Of a stretch of 64,000 nucleotides of DNA, positions 9,990-22,349 are shown in pieces. Every line of letters starts with the position of its first letter. Position 1 is the first letter of the stretch. Below the pieces are notes generated by a model. It ran no database searches. It was not told where the DNA came from and saw only the letters and a program-made list of their open reading frames with translations. Location of the stretch: positions 1 through 64,000 of the forward strand of contig JAMKCH010019834.1 in the NCBI GenBank assembly GCA_023653785.1, read 5' to 3'. The stretch is from Ophioderma brevispina (lineage: Eukaryota > Echinodermata > Ophiuroidea > Amphilepidida > Ophiodermatidae). Position numbers and translations under genes: made by a program.

Positions 9990-12720
9990 GACGCACTTTT
10001 AAACATCATATGAACATGAATATATTAATGAGGAATAATTCAAACTAATTCCCTAGGGGAAAATAGGATTGTAATCGGAATCAGCCAAGGAAATAGCATG
10101 ATGTATGTTCATGAAATCTATCAGGTGCAGTATACTTGATGCTATTCAGAGCCGAAGTTCATCTTGGCAAGACGACCACATTCGTCTAGATTCCTTTTTT
10201 CTTATGCCCTTAAGACAATATAAGGAACCCATGACATCATAATTGAATCTGTATAGTTACGTATCAAGTAACAGCAGACCTACTACAGAGTCTATTAATT
10301 GGGAACGCTTGTTTGTTTGGTTTGTGATTTGTCAAGTGTACTCCTTGAAGATGCCTTGCAAACGCGTAAGGAAGAGGGACTTGAGAGAGATCTCAAAGAC
10401 GTTTATGCTATCAAAGCAATGAACTCCTTTAGGTATTCAATGTATAAAATTTTAGCTAATGGCTTCAGGTATTGTGGCTACTCTTAAATCGCGTAAAGGA
10501 AAAACAGGGGTTTTCCGAGTGACAAATTTGCTAAATTTTCCAAAAAATGGAGTCTTGGATGAGATTTTTGCCATTTTTTCAAAAAAAAATAGAGCTCTTT
10601 GGGCAAAAAAATTCCCAAAAAGGCGTCGTGTTTAATTGGGTGACAGTGGTAAAAAAATTCACAAAATATGGGTCTTGGGTGAAAATTAACAAATAAAATA
10701 TGGGGTGTGTTTGGGTGTAGTGACAACGATGCTGGAAAAAAAGGTCTTCACATCAGTCTTACATACGCGTCGCTTCCAAGATGAAGTCCCGGGGGGGCTG
10801 ATATTGGCATGAGGTTCTCGCGCCTGGGCCCTAGGAAGGAGAAAAAAGGGGGTAAAGAAGAAACCGAAGGAAAGAAAAATGAAAGAGAAGGTAATAAAGA
10901 GGGGAAAGGACGAGGCGAATTCCGAGGACGACGGGTCTCTGTAGGATAATAGTCTGAAAGTTTCAGGAGAACAATTCTCTTGGCATTACCTTCTTTGCGT
11001 TGCAGTATATTAACGTAATGCTTTTGACTAGGAGAGATTTCCTGCATGCAACGCACAGTTTTGATTGAAATATTGTTAGGCAGGGACGTACGCGGATTTC
11101 TTTTTTGGGGGGGGGGGTGTGCGGGACTTCGAAAAAAAGTGAACTTTTTTGGTAAAAAGTAGATCTAACGCCCCTAAATGCTATTTTGACTTTTTTGAAC
11201 ATCCCATAATCCAAATGGACTATTTAGTCAAAAAAAGTCTCAAAATTTTGGACTTGTTTATCAAAAAAATCATCAAAAGTGGACCTTCCCCCAACTACGA
11301 GCCTTGTAGTTAGGGGTACATGAGGGACAGGGATTTCTCTTTGGGGCAGATGCCTCCCGTCACAAACAGGTGAGGATTGGAGTATAATTATTCATTTTTT
11401 TAATAAGCAGCAAATGCTGGGGAATAATTTTGTTATTTTGGGAAGAGTTACAAGTTTTGTTATTTTAAAAATAGTAAAAATGAAAAGAAATCAAAACAAG
11501 ACGAGTCCTTAAAAAGGACAATCTTCTGCATTTTAGTGCACAATTTGTGAAATGAAACAACAAATTGAGTTTTGTAACACTATATTGTAATGAATACTAT
11601 GCAAGGCATCAATCATAATGATCAACCTTTATTGTGAAACAAAAGACATTCAGTTTCATGTTACTTTTTCTGATACATCTGGTATTATTTTGAAGTAAAA
11701 ATCGCATTGCATGGAACACCAAGCTTCAGGTTACCATACTTCCCTTTTTAAGGGAACTTCTTATCTAATGCATAGGCCAAATCACTATTGTGTAGTAATA
11801 TCTGTCATACATTGCTGTACAAAGTTGTGCCTGTTTACCACAGATGAAATATTAGTCTGCTTAATGAAATAGTTCCATGCTATCAGTGTTAAAATATACA
11901 TACAAACGATGTAATTCTGTACCACAATTGTATATTATAACATTGGAAGTATTATTTTGAATATAAATTGGCTATAGAAGTCATTCTATGGTTTAATTTG
12001 TCAAGCAAAATTTTGCAATCTGACCCAACCAATCAGAAAAAAACTGTTACATAGCTACATTTAGGTTAGGACTAGTCTCATTTAGTGCAAGCAGGGAATG
12101 TCACTATCACTAGTGGTGCAAGTAGGGTATGTATATCACTGACCATGGCCATGAATGGAAATATGAGACTCTTGAACTCAACAGGCAGTATCATACAGCT
12201 GAGAAGTGTAAACAATGGATGGGTTGTATACACACAATGAGAACTGAGTACCACTGCATGAGGGTTTGGTCAATTCAGGATTAATCTTCTGCGTGGCAGA
12301 AGAAAAATAAAAGGAAACCATATAGAGCCATCATGTTCACATAATCAAAGAAAGTTGATGATAAGTTTTAATACCAGCTGACTCATTTGAAATGGATGAC
12401 TTAGGGGTCAGTTGGGTGGACGCGCAAGCTGTAACATTGAAATTGAGATGAATTGGGGAAAGATTTCGTCAGATTTATTCAGGTTTTCTGAAAAAATAGA
12501 CACCATTGGGCTTTGGTAAATGGAGAGTCTGTGCTTGTGTGGCACCTGCAATAGGCCCTACTTATTTTCAGAATGCATATGATCAGCCTATCCTCAATAT
12601 ACTGAACCTCTTTCTTTCTTTCTTAATAACTGAAATGTTAAAATCATTAGGTGTATAATTAGTTTATATTGTATTTTATTTAATTTATAGATTAGGAAAC
12701 TGTATTTTGGTGTGTTTGTG
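9990..12720. other. No gene recognised
   Basis: Homopolymer-rich non-coding sequence, with an A/T-rich stretch at 10500-10700, a purine-rich tract at 10830-10910 and a G-run near 11108. The 102-codon minus frame at 10748-11056 arises from the purine-rich tract. Confidence 0.45.
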
Positions 12721-12782
12721 TGATTATGTACAGCGCTTAGATACTTTGTTGTAGGCTTTATAAGTGATTATTATTATTATTA
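12721..12782 (+). repeat. Retroposon 3' tail-like sequence with (ATT)n
   Basis: TGTACAGCGCTTAGATACTT followed by TTGTAGGCTTTATAAGTGA and a (TTA)n run. This resembles the conserved 3' tails of many animal SINEs and LINEs (AGCGCTTTGAGA ... CTATATAA ... ATT repeats). No body was recognised upstream. Confidence 0.5.
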
Positions 12783-13017
12783 AGGAAAATACAACCAACC
12801 AACCAAAAAATTCTGATATCACAAAACACGAAAGTGAAACACTGCAACTGCACTATGCATAATTTATGCATTTCCAAAACATATCTTGGTCCATACCCTC
12901 CCTCGGGTCCACGGTGATGAAAATGCTAAGCGACTGAAATTACACTAGACTCATGCGAGCTACTCCCGATTTGTGTAATTCCAGGGGCCCTGTGTAATTC
13001 GCGTTCTGTGGACAAGT

Positions 13018-13275
13018 TGGTTGGTATAATAGAGGGCGCGGTATTAGGACCGGTGTAGAAGTAATTATAGTTCGGCGTACTCATAGTCCGGGAACAATGG
13101 TGAACAATAGGGCAATCGATTCAGTTGACTCTGCACGCAATATTAGTTTCACGCTTTATTCCGTTATCGTCTATGGAGCCCCGGACTGTGGCTCCCGCCG
13201 GACTATATCTGCTTTCACACCGGCATGTCCAGGGTGTGGCAAGCAGAAAAATCTTCAAATTTTTAGTTTAGCATT
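13018..13275 (+). repeat. GC-rich interspersed repeat family G, copy 1
   Basis: Contains GGTATAATAGAGGGCGCGG, GAACAATAGGGCAATCG, CAGTTGACTCT, CGTCTATGGAGCC, GACTATATCTGC and CCGGCATGTCCAGG. The same blocks recur in order at 13531-13790 and, inverted, at 22005-22195. No coding frame is conserved between copies. Confidence 0.7.
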
Positions 13276-13530
13276 ATCTTCTAACCAAGTGCACTAAAAA
13301 ATCCAGAGACAGAGGAGAGCCTGGGGGACAGTCTAATCTTGGTCAAACCAAGGAGCTATTTAATTAGCTGCGGTCGCGTAATCGATAAATGAGACCTATA
13401 AGTCGCGTGCCATTGACACCACCTGGTGAGTTCGAGTTCGTATCCTTGGTCCCCGGATTAGCATTCAAAATTAACCGAGATGTGCGCAAGGTATTAATGC
13501 GGTCACGTTACTCGTTAATCGATACTGCTG

Positions 13531-13790
13531 GTCGGTATAATAGAGGGCGCGGTATTAGGACTGGTGTGTCAGGAGATATAGTCCCGCCGTCTCACAGTCC
13601 GGGACCAATGGTGAACAATAGGGCAATCGTCAGTTGACTCTTCAACGTAACAGTAGTTTCACGCTTTTATTTTCAGTTGTCGTCTATGGAGCCCGGACTG
13701 GGTTCCTGCCGGACCATATCTCCTTTCACCCGGCATGTCCAGGGGGGGCAAAGCTTAAAATCTTCAATTTTAGTTTAACATTAACGTTTT
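13531..13790 (+). repeat. Family G, copy 2 (direct, about 510 bp downstream)
   Basis: Shares GGTATAATAGAGGGCGCGG, GAACAATAGGGCAATCG, GTTTCACGCTTTTATT, GTCGTCTATGGAGCC and CCGGCATGTCCAGG with copy 1. A linked motif CCAGAGACAG...CTGGGGGACAGTCT also occurs twice, near 13303 and 14102. Confidence 0.7.
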
Positions 13791-13799
13791 AAGGTCCCA

Positions 13800-16200
13800 G
13801 GAAATGGCACATAGAAATTGATGTGGGTTGTGGCAATTCTACACTTAGGGGACGAGAAAGCTTTCAATATTCGGGTTGGTGATGTCATCATTAGTGACTA
13901 TTGATTTTGCAGAGAAGGAAGAGAATATTCCAGGTTCTGGTGTGAAGCTATTCATGGCACTGACTGAAAATCAGTAGTTTCACTATGATGTCACTGGTAG
14001 TGTATTCTTTTTTGTGGCCCTGCTTATTATTGGAATGGAATGCCCGTAAGATTTGGACTAGGTTTATCAGCCTCATTCCTGGGACCTTTAACCCAAGTAC
14101 ATTCAAAAACCCAGAGACAGATCAGAGACTGGGGGACAGTCTATACAGGGGAGGGGGCGTGTATCTTTGCTCAAGACAATCGTGATTACTCGTAGCACCG
14201 ATATAAATACGTTGTTAAACAACACCTGTGCAGAGTCACCAACTGTATAAAAACTTTGTATTACTATTAAGAATACAAATATTGAATGCTAGATATTGAT
14301 GGTAACAAATAATATGAATGAAGGCAAATTTTGACGTTTTCTATTTCACGAAGTGAAGCCGAGTGAAATTTGCCGAATGGAATATTTTTACTATTGAATC
14401 TTACCAAGAGATGGCGCTATTCCGTATTGCTATACGCAATCAGACAGGGTCGGACGAGTATCCTTGTAAATCTAGTTATTAAATTAACCTAGCTGTTTGA
14501 CAAATGAATCGGGAGATTTCGTTAATTCTGGAGGAATTAACGTAACAGTAAATCACAACAACCTGCTATATTCGTCAGATCTAAATGGAAATATCTTTGC
14601 CTTCGTCCCTCTTTTATAAAATCCTTTTCCCTTGATCAAATCTAATGGCCGTCTAATTTTTTTCTGCCATAAGATATTAACCCGTGAAGTGGTGCAAAAA
14701 CCTAGAATCTCTTTGCCAGACACACCATTTACGTGTTCCGTCTTTTGACACCACTCCGCCCCTTGTTGCATCTGGCAAACATTAGCAAATCTCACTGCCC
14801 TATATAGTTTTATATCAAACCACAATCTTATCCGATCGGCTGAGCGTACGGTGGATCCGGTAAGTACGTATTATCTGTTTCTAAAATTGAAAGCGTAAAT
14901 TGAAACCAGCGTTTGAAAATTCTTCAAGACTGAAAAATACCGAAAGGCATTGTGGGGAAAAAGGGTATGCGGCCCGTAGCGATTGCGTTTTCACTTTTCC
15001 GTGTTTTGCGAGCACCCCGAAGTACCCTACACAAACGTTCAATTTTCTTGCTAGGTTCTTAGGTTCAGACCCAATTACGATACATAGTAACGGACCCTCT
15101 GATGCAAAAATCTCCATAGAACCCCTTCGTATTCCGGAGATATTGAGATTTAGTTTCATTTTTTCATGCTTCACTAATGACGGACTGATAACGTGAATCT
15201 CTCGCTCATTTAACAATTTAGATAATATCTTACGCAGTCTGTATGACACAGACTACTCCTTTCCCGGACCTGCCGTAGCTGAGGGTGGGAAACTCTGTCA
15301 GATAGCGTTGGATTGATTTGGGGATTGTTTTTGTACATTACGGTACACTGAGATGCGCAAATACTGGCCTATCGTACCGATTACGCACCAAAATATTCCT
15401 AACTAAATTTTCCAGTTATCTGACTATTTATAATATAGGGTTTTTTTTTAATATATTTTTGGAAAAAAACGAAAAAACGTGAAAAATACCGACCCATCAA
15501 GCCATTTTCTTACCTTTTCAGCGGGCTCAATTCTCGATTTCTGCTATCAAGTCATGCCACACGCCAGGCTTACAAAAGCTAGTGAGCTAATTGGTCTTTT
15601 TTGTCAGGAACCCATTTCTAACATCAGATCGACCACCTGATTCGTTGATTTCGCGATATCCAAGGTACCGCGAAACCGTTTTTTCATTCCTTGTTCAAAC
15701 TAATCGCAGAGCCTTTAACACAGCGCTTGGCTGCTAGGGAGTCAAAAGACGTACTGCATGTCTAAGAATAGCCGGCCAATTAGCGATGCGGAAACGAAAT
15801 TTTATAGGTGGCGCTGTGTGCCAGCAGTACAGATGCTATGGGAGCGTAAATGGTGTGCAGACACGGCTGTTTGACCCCAGGCAAATCGTCTCTTTTATTT
15901 GTAAGCAGTGACGACACATTTTTTGACGACTGATAAAAGTAGGGGTATGCAAGAGCCATTATCTCTGCAAAAATAAAAAATATCCATTGCGGGAATCTTG
16001 CCATACAGGCCTACAAAGGTCATAATGGGTTTGTTTGTTATAGCACCCTTGCCATTGCCATTTTCCATAGAGAGACGTGTTAAACTAGATTTTTAAGAAA
16101 AATTTGCCCGCAATGAAATTTTTGTAAAATTTACACTTTAAAATTTACACAAATTATTTGTCAAAAGTGTGTCACCGTTAATAAAGGAGATTTTCAAACA
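13800..16200. other. No gene recognised
   Basis: The longest frames (122 codons minus at 14881-15249 and 98 codons plus on the other strand) overlap and resemble no known family. A GGGAGCGTAAATGGTGTGCAG block near 15840 resembles GGGAGGCGTAAAAAGTGGTG near 5600. Confidence 0.4.
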
Positions 16201-16224
16201 GCTGTGCAGAAAGTTCAAGAAAGT

Positions 16225-17600
16225 TTGAGTCAAAATGGCAAGGCCATACAAAATTACCAAGAAAGTAGGTGATTCAAATTATGAGGTGAATATGCCTAGC
16301 ACTCAGGTTTTTGCATGCAAATATGACCAAAAATACTCAAATCGTGAACAAGCCAATGATATCAGGGATTAGTCAAGACATAGATCAAGAGTCAAATGGA
16401 GAAGAAGATGGGTGGGAAACAAAATTAGTAGATGACATCGAGGATTCCTGTGTATACACAAACAGAAACCTGGCATTTTGCAAAATTTACCTTGCAAAAC
16501 TAATGTCATGCACAATGTTGACATTACTACAGCAGCTCCTATTAGGCCAAGACCCTATAGAACTCCTCAGGCCCTGAAGCAAAAGGTGCCAGATTAGTTT
16601 GATAACATGCTCAATCTAGGAGTTATTGAGGAAACTAATAGTGTTTATGCTTATACCATAATTTTAGAGGATTGAACAAAACGTGTCATAGTTTCATATG
16701 AAATGCCTAGAATTGATGAAATTTTGGATGACGTCACAAGTCACTTTATATTTCATGAAAAGGTTTAATCAAGTACCTTTAGAACCTAAGGACAAACCAA
16801 AATCTGCGTTTGTTGCATTTGGACGTCAATACGCTTACAATATGATAACATTTGGGATGGTAAATTCAAGTGCTACATTTCAGAGATTAGTAGATGAAGT
16901 GTTGAAAGATTGCAAACAATTTTGTCGTCAATATATTGATGATGTGGCAATATTTTCTTACTCGTGGAAAGAGCATTGGAAACATAGGTATCGTATTGTA
17001 TTGACTGTAAAATAAGTTTAATCAAAGTTTGCATTTCAACAGGTCAATTATCTAGGTCATGTCATTGGAAATGATCAAATCAAAAAAAATCTATACAAAA
17101 TTGGGGCAGTAAATAATTTTCCTACTCCTGTACCAAAGAAAGACGTCAGGTAATTTCTTGGTTTGACAGGGTACCATAGAAAATATATTCCTCACTATGA
17201 AGATATTTCTCGACCGATGATAAATCTCACAAAGAAAAAAGCGTCCACCAAAGCCATGTAAAAAATTATTCCAAAATCTCAAAACAATATTTGGCTACAG
17301 AACAAATTCTCAAACACCAAATTCTAAGAAGAATTTTTTTGTTGCAAACAGATGCATCCAAAAGTAGTCATATATCTCAGTACACAATTGAAGCTAAATG
17401 AAATCATCAATTATTCTGTATGAGAACAAGAATGCTTGGCAAGGTCGTAAGTTCACGGTGATAACAGACCATAAAGCTTTGAAATGGCTTGAAAACACTA
17501 GATCTTCTAGTACCATGTTAATGCGCTGGTCACTGTTATATATATGCTATGGTATTAAAAGCAAAAATATTGCACAGAAATTATGCAAAAAAATATAAAT
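16225..17600 (+). mobile_element. Decayed Ty3/gypsy retroelement pol, integrase end before reverse transcriptase
   Basis: The fragment begins with an integrase C-terminal GPY/F-like motif: WQG in one frame at about 16236, then PYKITKKVGDSNYEV in the next. A linker of about 250 bases follows. Reverse transcriptase remnants come next: RPRPYRTPQALKQKV (about 16545), NMLNLGVIEETNS, MPRIDEIL (about 16700), ITFGMVNSSATFQRLVDEVL and the catalytic YIDD (16932-16943). After a stop come FLGLTGYHRKYIPHYEDISR (about 17155) and RNase H remnants LQTDAS (about 17347) and FTVITDHKALKWL (about 17450). Stops, frameshifts and a loss in the fingers region show it is dead. No LTRs were recognised. Confidence 0.75.
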
Positions 17601-17974
17601 ATTGTGATATTATATATTTTGAATCCATTTATGTATCCATTTATACATGTACATTGCTAATGGGTGGTCAAAAGTATTGTTTATTTCATATGAAATACAA
17701 AGTATGTGACTCACAATAACAATAACGGGATAGTGCCATCTCTTCGTAAGATTCATATAAAAACAATGAGCACGAATCACAAACCAGAGTGATTTGAATT
17801 TGGTGCTCGCAATCTGATTGAAGGGTCGCAGTATAATTATATTTGCCAGACGATACAAACTTCAGTTTGATTTTAAATTCTTTAAGAACGGATCCTATTA
17901 CAACGATGCGACGATTGATGTTTTATGGCGAAACAAATTATTAAAGGGACAAAAGGAAATTTCCTGAGGATACA

Positions 17975-18364
17975 AATTCTCTAAATTTACACCTGATAGT
18001 TTGTAGGACACCTACCGAGAACGTTTTGAAGGTTTATTAGACAAACAAGTAGAAAAGGAAATCAAAAACTATGGTTTGAACTTGTTTGCTGTCCTAATAA
18101 GCCTCTATAGAAAAGCACGCTTTGATTTTCTGTCGTGCACGACAGAGAATATAAAATCGTCTTTTTATACAAATTTGCGTTTCCGGCTTATTCACTTCAT
18201 GTGTGATTTAGTACATTGGTAAGCATTCTAAATTTCAAAAATCCCAGATTTTAAAAATAATTGGGGCGCACTCCGGAATTCTTCTCGTGTCTCTTTAAAA
18301 TCGTGTCTCTTTAACTGTATTTTCTGTGAGATTCGTCTTTATCTACCAAATCTCTACTTTTGAT
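17975..18364 (+). repeat. Family A repeat, tandem copy 1
   Basis: Begins CTCTAAATTTACACCTGATA, includes GTAGGACACCTACCGAGAAC and the palindrome CTGTCGTGCACGACAG (18130-18145), reaches ATTGGGGCGCACTCCGG and ends with the TCTCGTGTCTCTTTAA...CTACTTTTGAT tail. Unit length is about 390 bp. Confidence 0.75.
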
Positions 18365-18670
18365 TTCTCTAAATTTACACCTGATAGTTTGTAGGACACC
18401 TACCGAGAACGTTTCGAAGGCTTATTGGTCAAACAAGTAAAACAGGAAACCCAAAACTACGTTTTGAACTTGTTTGCTGTCCTAATAAGCCTCCATAGAC
18501 AATAATAGAAAAGTACGCTTTGATTTTCTGTCGTGCACGACAGAAAATACTAAATCGTCTTTTTATACGTTTTCTGGCTTATTCGCTTCATGTGTGATTT
18601 AATACATTGGTAAACATTATAAATATGCAAAAGTCACGGTTTTGAAAAATAATTGGGGCGCATTTCCGGC
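18365..18670 (+). repeat. Family A repeat, tandem copy 2, interrupted by an element
   Basis: Direct copy of 17975-18290, with the palindrome at 18528-18543. It stops at GGGGCGCATTTCCGGC. Its expected tail (CTCGCGTGTCTTTAAATGAG ... TCTCTACTTTTGATGAG) is found 3 kb away at 21646-21725, after an inserted element. Confidence 0.75.
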
Positions 18671-18724
18671 AATGAGTCAGGAGGAATGTGGGCACAGGGT
18701 GGTAATGGAGTACAACCTTTTCTA

Positions 18725-20152
18725 CCACAGAGAAATAATTACAACACAGCCTTTGTAAAAATTCGCAATGTTACTATGTAAAACAGAACACCATAATGTT
18801 TATGTAATAATATGTAAAATTTGTAAATTAAAATGTACCCATTAATTATGTAAAAGTGCACATAAAATATCTTTTATTATCAGTTGTGTACGACCTTTAC
18901 CAAATCCTTATTTAAAACTTAACACCATCATTTGATGTAAATTCTTGGTCAGAATTATGTAATCTTGCCACTTGCTATTATGTATATTGAACTCAATTAT
19001 GTAATCTTTTACATATAAATTAATATGTAAATATTTTGAACACAATTATGTAAAAGGCTTACTGTAAATTGATGTAATATTTTAACTAAAAATATTGTTA
19101 AGTAAAATGTTTACATAATATAGATGTAATTAGGGAAAATATTCACACAAAATAGTCACACAGACACATCAGTAATGACAAGAATTCAACAAGTTATATT
19201 TCACTCAAAAAAACAACACAGTTTATAAGTGACTGACAATTTGGGCCCCTTCCCGGGGTGAGAGGCGAGTTATAAAAAAATGAAGCTGTATGCCTGTTAT
19301 CCTACAGTGGTAAACCCTGTTGGTATCGTATGAGCCCAAACTTCATATGCAAAATGGGCTGACTATAATCGCACGCATCGTTCGGTTCGTGCGTTCGTGC
19401 GTGCAAGTTCCCGAAACACAGTGGAAGATCCATCTTAATAACCAGCTTATAGTTTCATCATCCAGGTTGATCAGGCCTGGAATTCCTCTTGGGGACGGTA
19501 GACCTCACAGTCAACCCATGATGTGGCGAACGGCCTGCTTCTCTACCTCGTACGTTTTTATTTTTTTATTTGATTTGTTATCCTTGATTTATACACATAC
19601 TGACCCTGTTGTGTTCAACTTGACTGCCGATATAGCTTACTTTTCGTCATGACCCATCTCCTGAGAATTATAAGCAGCTCATATTCCCTGGACTAAAATC
19701 ATGATTATATTGAACACAAACGCATCGATACAGATAAAACAATACGTTAATATTCCCACGACTCCATGAGGCTACGCCACTATCCCAAGATCCTCCATTT
19801 TCAATTGTGTCCGAGGGCTCGTACCTCGTTTCGTGACATGACTTCACATAAGTTTTCGTAAAACTTCCAAAACTTTACCGCGCATTTACATATTGGTTTA
19901 CAAACCCCATTGATACTGGAGTTTTTATATGCATTATTTTATGTCTTTTTTTTTTCTTTTTAAAACTCGATGTGTAAATTTTACATAAAAATAAGGTAAA
20001 TATGATAATGCCATATCAAATATGTAGTTCTAACTTTCACATAATGTTATGTACCGGGGGTATATTTACCCACGCTTTTGCATAAAATATGTAATTTTCT
20101 ACATATGCCGGGTTTACATATATAGTTTTTACCTCGTGTTTTTTCTGTGTGT
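18725..20152. mobile_element. Insert in family D element, rich in ATGTAA motifs
   Basis: About 1.43 kb between TTTTCTA at 18724 and CTGATAG at 20153, which are contiguous in the inverse right arm of the host element. Its ends CCACAGAGAAATAA and TTTTTTCTGTGTG are inverse of each other. The left 400 bp holds about a dozen ATGTAA motifs; the right 200 bp holds further TTACAT and ATGTAA motifs. The 110-codon frame at 19320-19652 has no recognised product. Confidence 0.55.
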
Positions 20153-21139
20153 CTGATAGTATTTTTGTCAATGTGAACCTAAGCTAATAATTTCTGGAGG
20201 GTGTGCCAAATTTCGTGCAGTGGCATTTTCTATAAATCCAATATGGCCGCTATCACTCTCAAATATTCATTCAAATGGCCATATTTTTAATGCAACTATA
20301 TCCAGGTTTGAAATCACGAGGAATCTTTTAGACCGGTTACTTTGACGTGAATTGATCACAACAATTACCATCAAACCCAATATGGCCACATTAAAACCCA
20401 TCCGCCCTGAAATCATTCAAGTGACCATAATTCCATCAGTATTTGTGATAGAGGCCATAATTCTGGCGCTCTATACCAAGAAGGAACTCATATCTGACAT
20501 GTTCAAGTGTGTTAGCAAGCTTACCAATCCTATGAGCAGACCAATCTGGTCTATCCTTGTTCAAAAGAATCGTTTACTAAAACTCCCGAATTGTCACTCT
20601 ATTCAATAAATAGACTGGCCGTCATTCTGAATTTTAAGTATGTTGTACAAAACAAATATACCAGATACGAGTTTATTAATGCTCAAAGGCATACATCTCG
20701 TACGTTAATTTAAACGTAATAATACATTTTGGGTGTTTTTTTTTAACTAAATACAATCACAGATGTATCGACATTTTCTAGGTATAAAAGAAGGGACAAA
20801 GCAGACCACATTGGCCCCCATCTTAACATTTTGCATGTTTAACATTTTTTGGTGAAACAAAATTCCAGATAGGAATGTCAAATGGTCAAATACTTATCCC
20901 ATACCTTAATTACACCTTTATAATAATAATTAGTTGATGTAACTACATTTATAATACACATGTAGGTTTTACTATTTTTAAAGGCGGCTGTATTGGCTGC
21001 CATCTTGAATTTTGAAAATGTCCATTACAGAGAAATGCCAAATAAGGGTTTCTAGTGATCAAATACATGTATCACATAAGTGTAAAGCATAAAGCATGCA
21101 TATAGACACTGGAATCAAGCCTCTAAACTGTAAAATGCG

Positions 21140-21260
21140 CAGAACACTCGACGTGTTCGGATGCGTTGAAAATGCATTCTAGAGGTGTTAAAGTAACACT
21201 TGAAGAGTGTGATCAATTGTAACAGATTTTGAACACCTGCAGAACATATTTAGGTGTTCA
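21140..21260. repeat. GAACAC / TGTAACAG motif block inside the family D element
   Basis: GATCAATTGTAACAGATTTT and GAACACCTGCAGAACATATT recall the palindromic element at 22556-22745. In the other family D copy the same block is present but mutated (around 25940-26040). Confidence 0.45.
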
Positions 21261-22004
21261 GCATGTATTCAAGTAGCGTAAATAGGTATAATGGAGGTTT
21301 TAAGATCATTTTAATGATTCCGAGAGCATATCTGACTTTTGAGCAGCCATATTGGATTTTTGTGGAAATGTAATGATAAAATTACATTACCAACACTTTC
21401 TCGTACTTAAAGCACCAGAGTACCGAGAAATATTTGTCTCTATCGGAAATACTTAAGGGATTTTTAGTGATTTTGGACATGGTAGCAGCCATATTGGATT
21501 TTCAAAAATGCCACTGTAACAAATTTTGCACACCCTCCAAAAATTATTGGCTTAGGTCCTAATCAACTAAAATCTATCAATAGAAAAAGTCTGTACTCAA
21601 TTTCCATCCTTCAGGCTGTGTGCCTAAACTTCCACCTGACTAAATCTCCTCGCGTGTCTTTAAATGAGCAGAACTGTATTTTCTGTGTGATTCGTCATCT
21701 ACCAAGTCTCTACTTTTGATGAGCATTTCTCTTGAATTATCATTGTTTTCTACCACTCGGGAAACGTCTGTACCTCAACAGCAGTCAATATTTATTTTAT
21801 ATCATAACATCACCTGGTTTCATTTCGTGCCACGTGAAAGTAAATCACTGTAATCATCAACGGGGTCTAGCGATTACGCTAACTCTTGAGCGAAGATCAT
21901 CAGTTATGTCAGTACACTACAGGACGAAGCCTTAACATGTGTCCATCCTGGATTAAGGCCTACCCTTCCACGCTGGCCTAGTGCGGGTTGGAAGGGACTC
22001 TGGT

Positions 22005-22195
22005 GCCTAATGTAAATGATGCGGGTAACAGACCCAGTGTGAAAACAGATATAGTCGGCCGGGAGCCACAGTCCAGTCTCCATATACGATAGCGGAATGA
22101 AGCGTGAACTAATGTTGCGTGAAGAGTCAACTGAATTGAGTGCCCTATTCTTTATCTATGACTATGAGTACGGCGGACTATAATTACTTCTACAC
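22005..22195 (-). repeat. Family G, copy 3, inverted
   Basis: Inverted family G body: GATATAGTC, GGGAGCCACAGTCCAGTCTC, ATACGATAGCGGAAT, AGAGTCAACTGAATTGAGTG and CTATTCTTTATC. Confidence 0.65.
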
Positions 22196-22349
22196 CGGAA
22201 TGATCTCAGATTTGCATGTCTCTCCAAAACACGAGGCGCCGGACACTCATTGCATATACCTGCACATTCTACGAAATGGGTGGGAGCGAGGAGAAAACTC
22301 CCTTAATCACACTACATTTAATGCTTATAGGAATAATTTTAGTATGTCC

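Larger units (their letters stand above)
18674..21642. mobile_element. Family D element, non-autonomous, long TIRs, with a nested insert
   Basis: Left end GAGTCAGGAGGAATGTGGGC and right end inverse TAGTCAGGTGGAAGTTTAGG form a terminal inverted repeat. It resumes at 20153 beyond a nested insert and pairs through CCTAAGCTAATAATTT, TGGAGGGTGTGC and AATCCAATATGGCCGC for over 150 bp. Possible AAT target duplication at 18671-18673 and 21643-21645. No transposase is visible. A second copy is at about 25570-27051. Confidence 0.65.

Noticed and set aside
14881..15249. 122-codon minus frame
   Set aside because: No recognised domain, overlaps an equally long plus frame, no splice or promoter context; probably chance or an unknown repeat.
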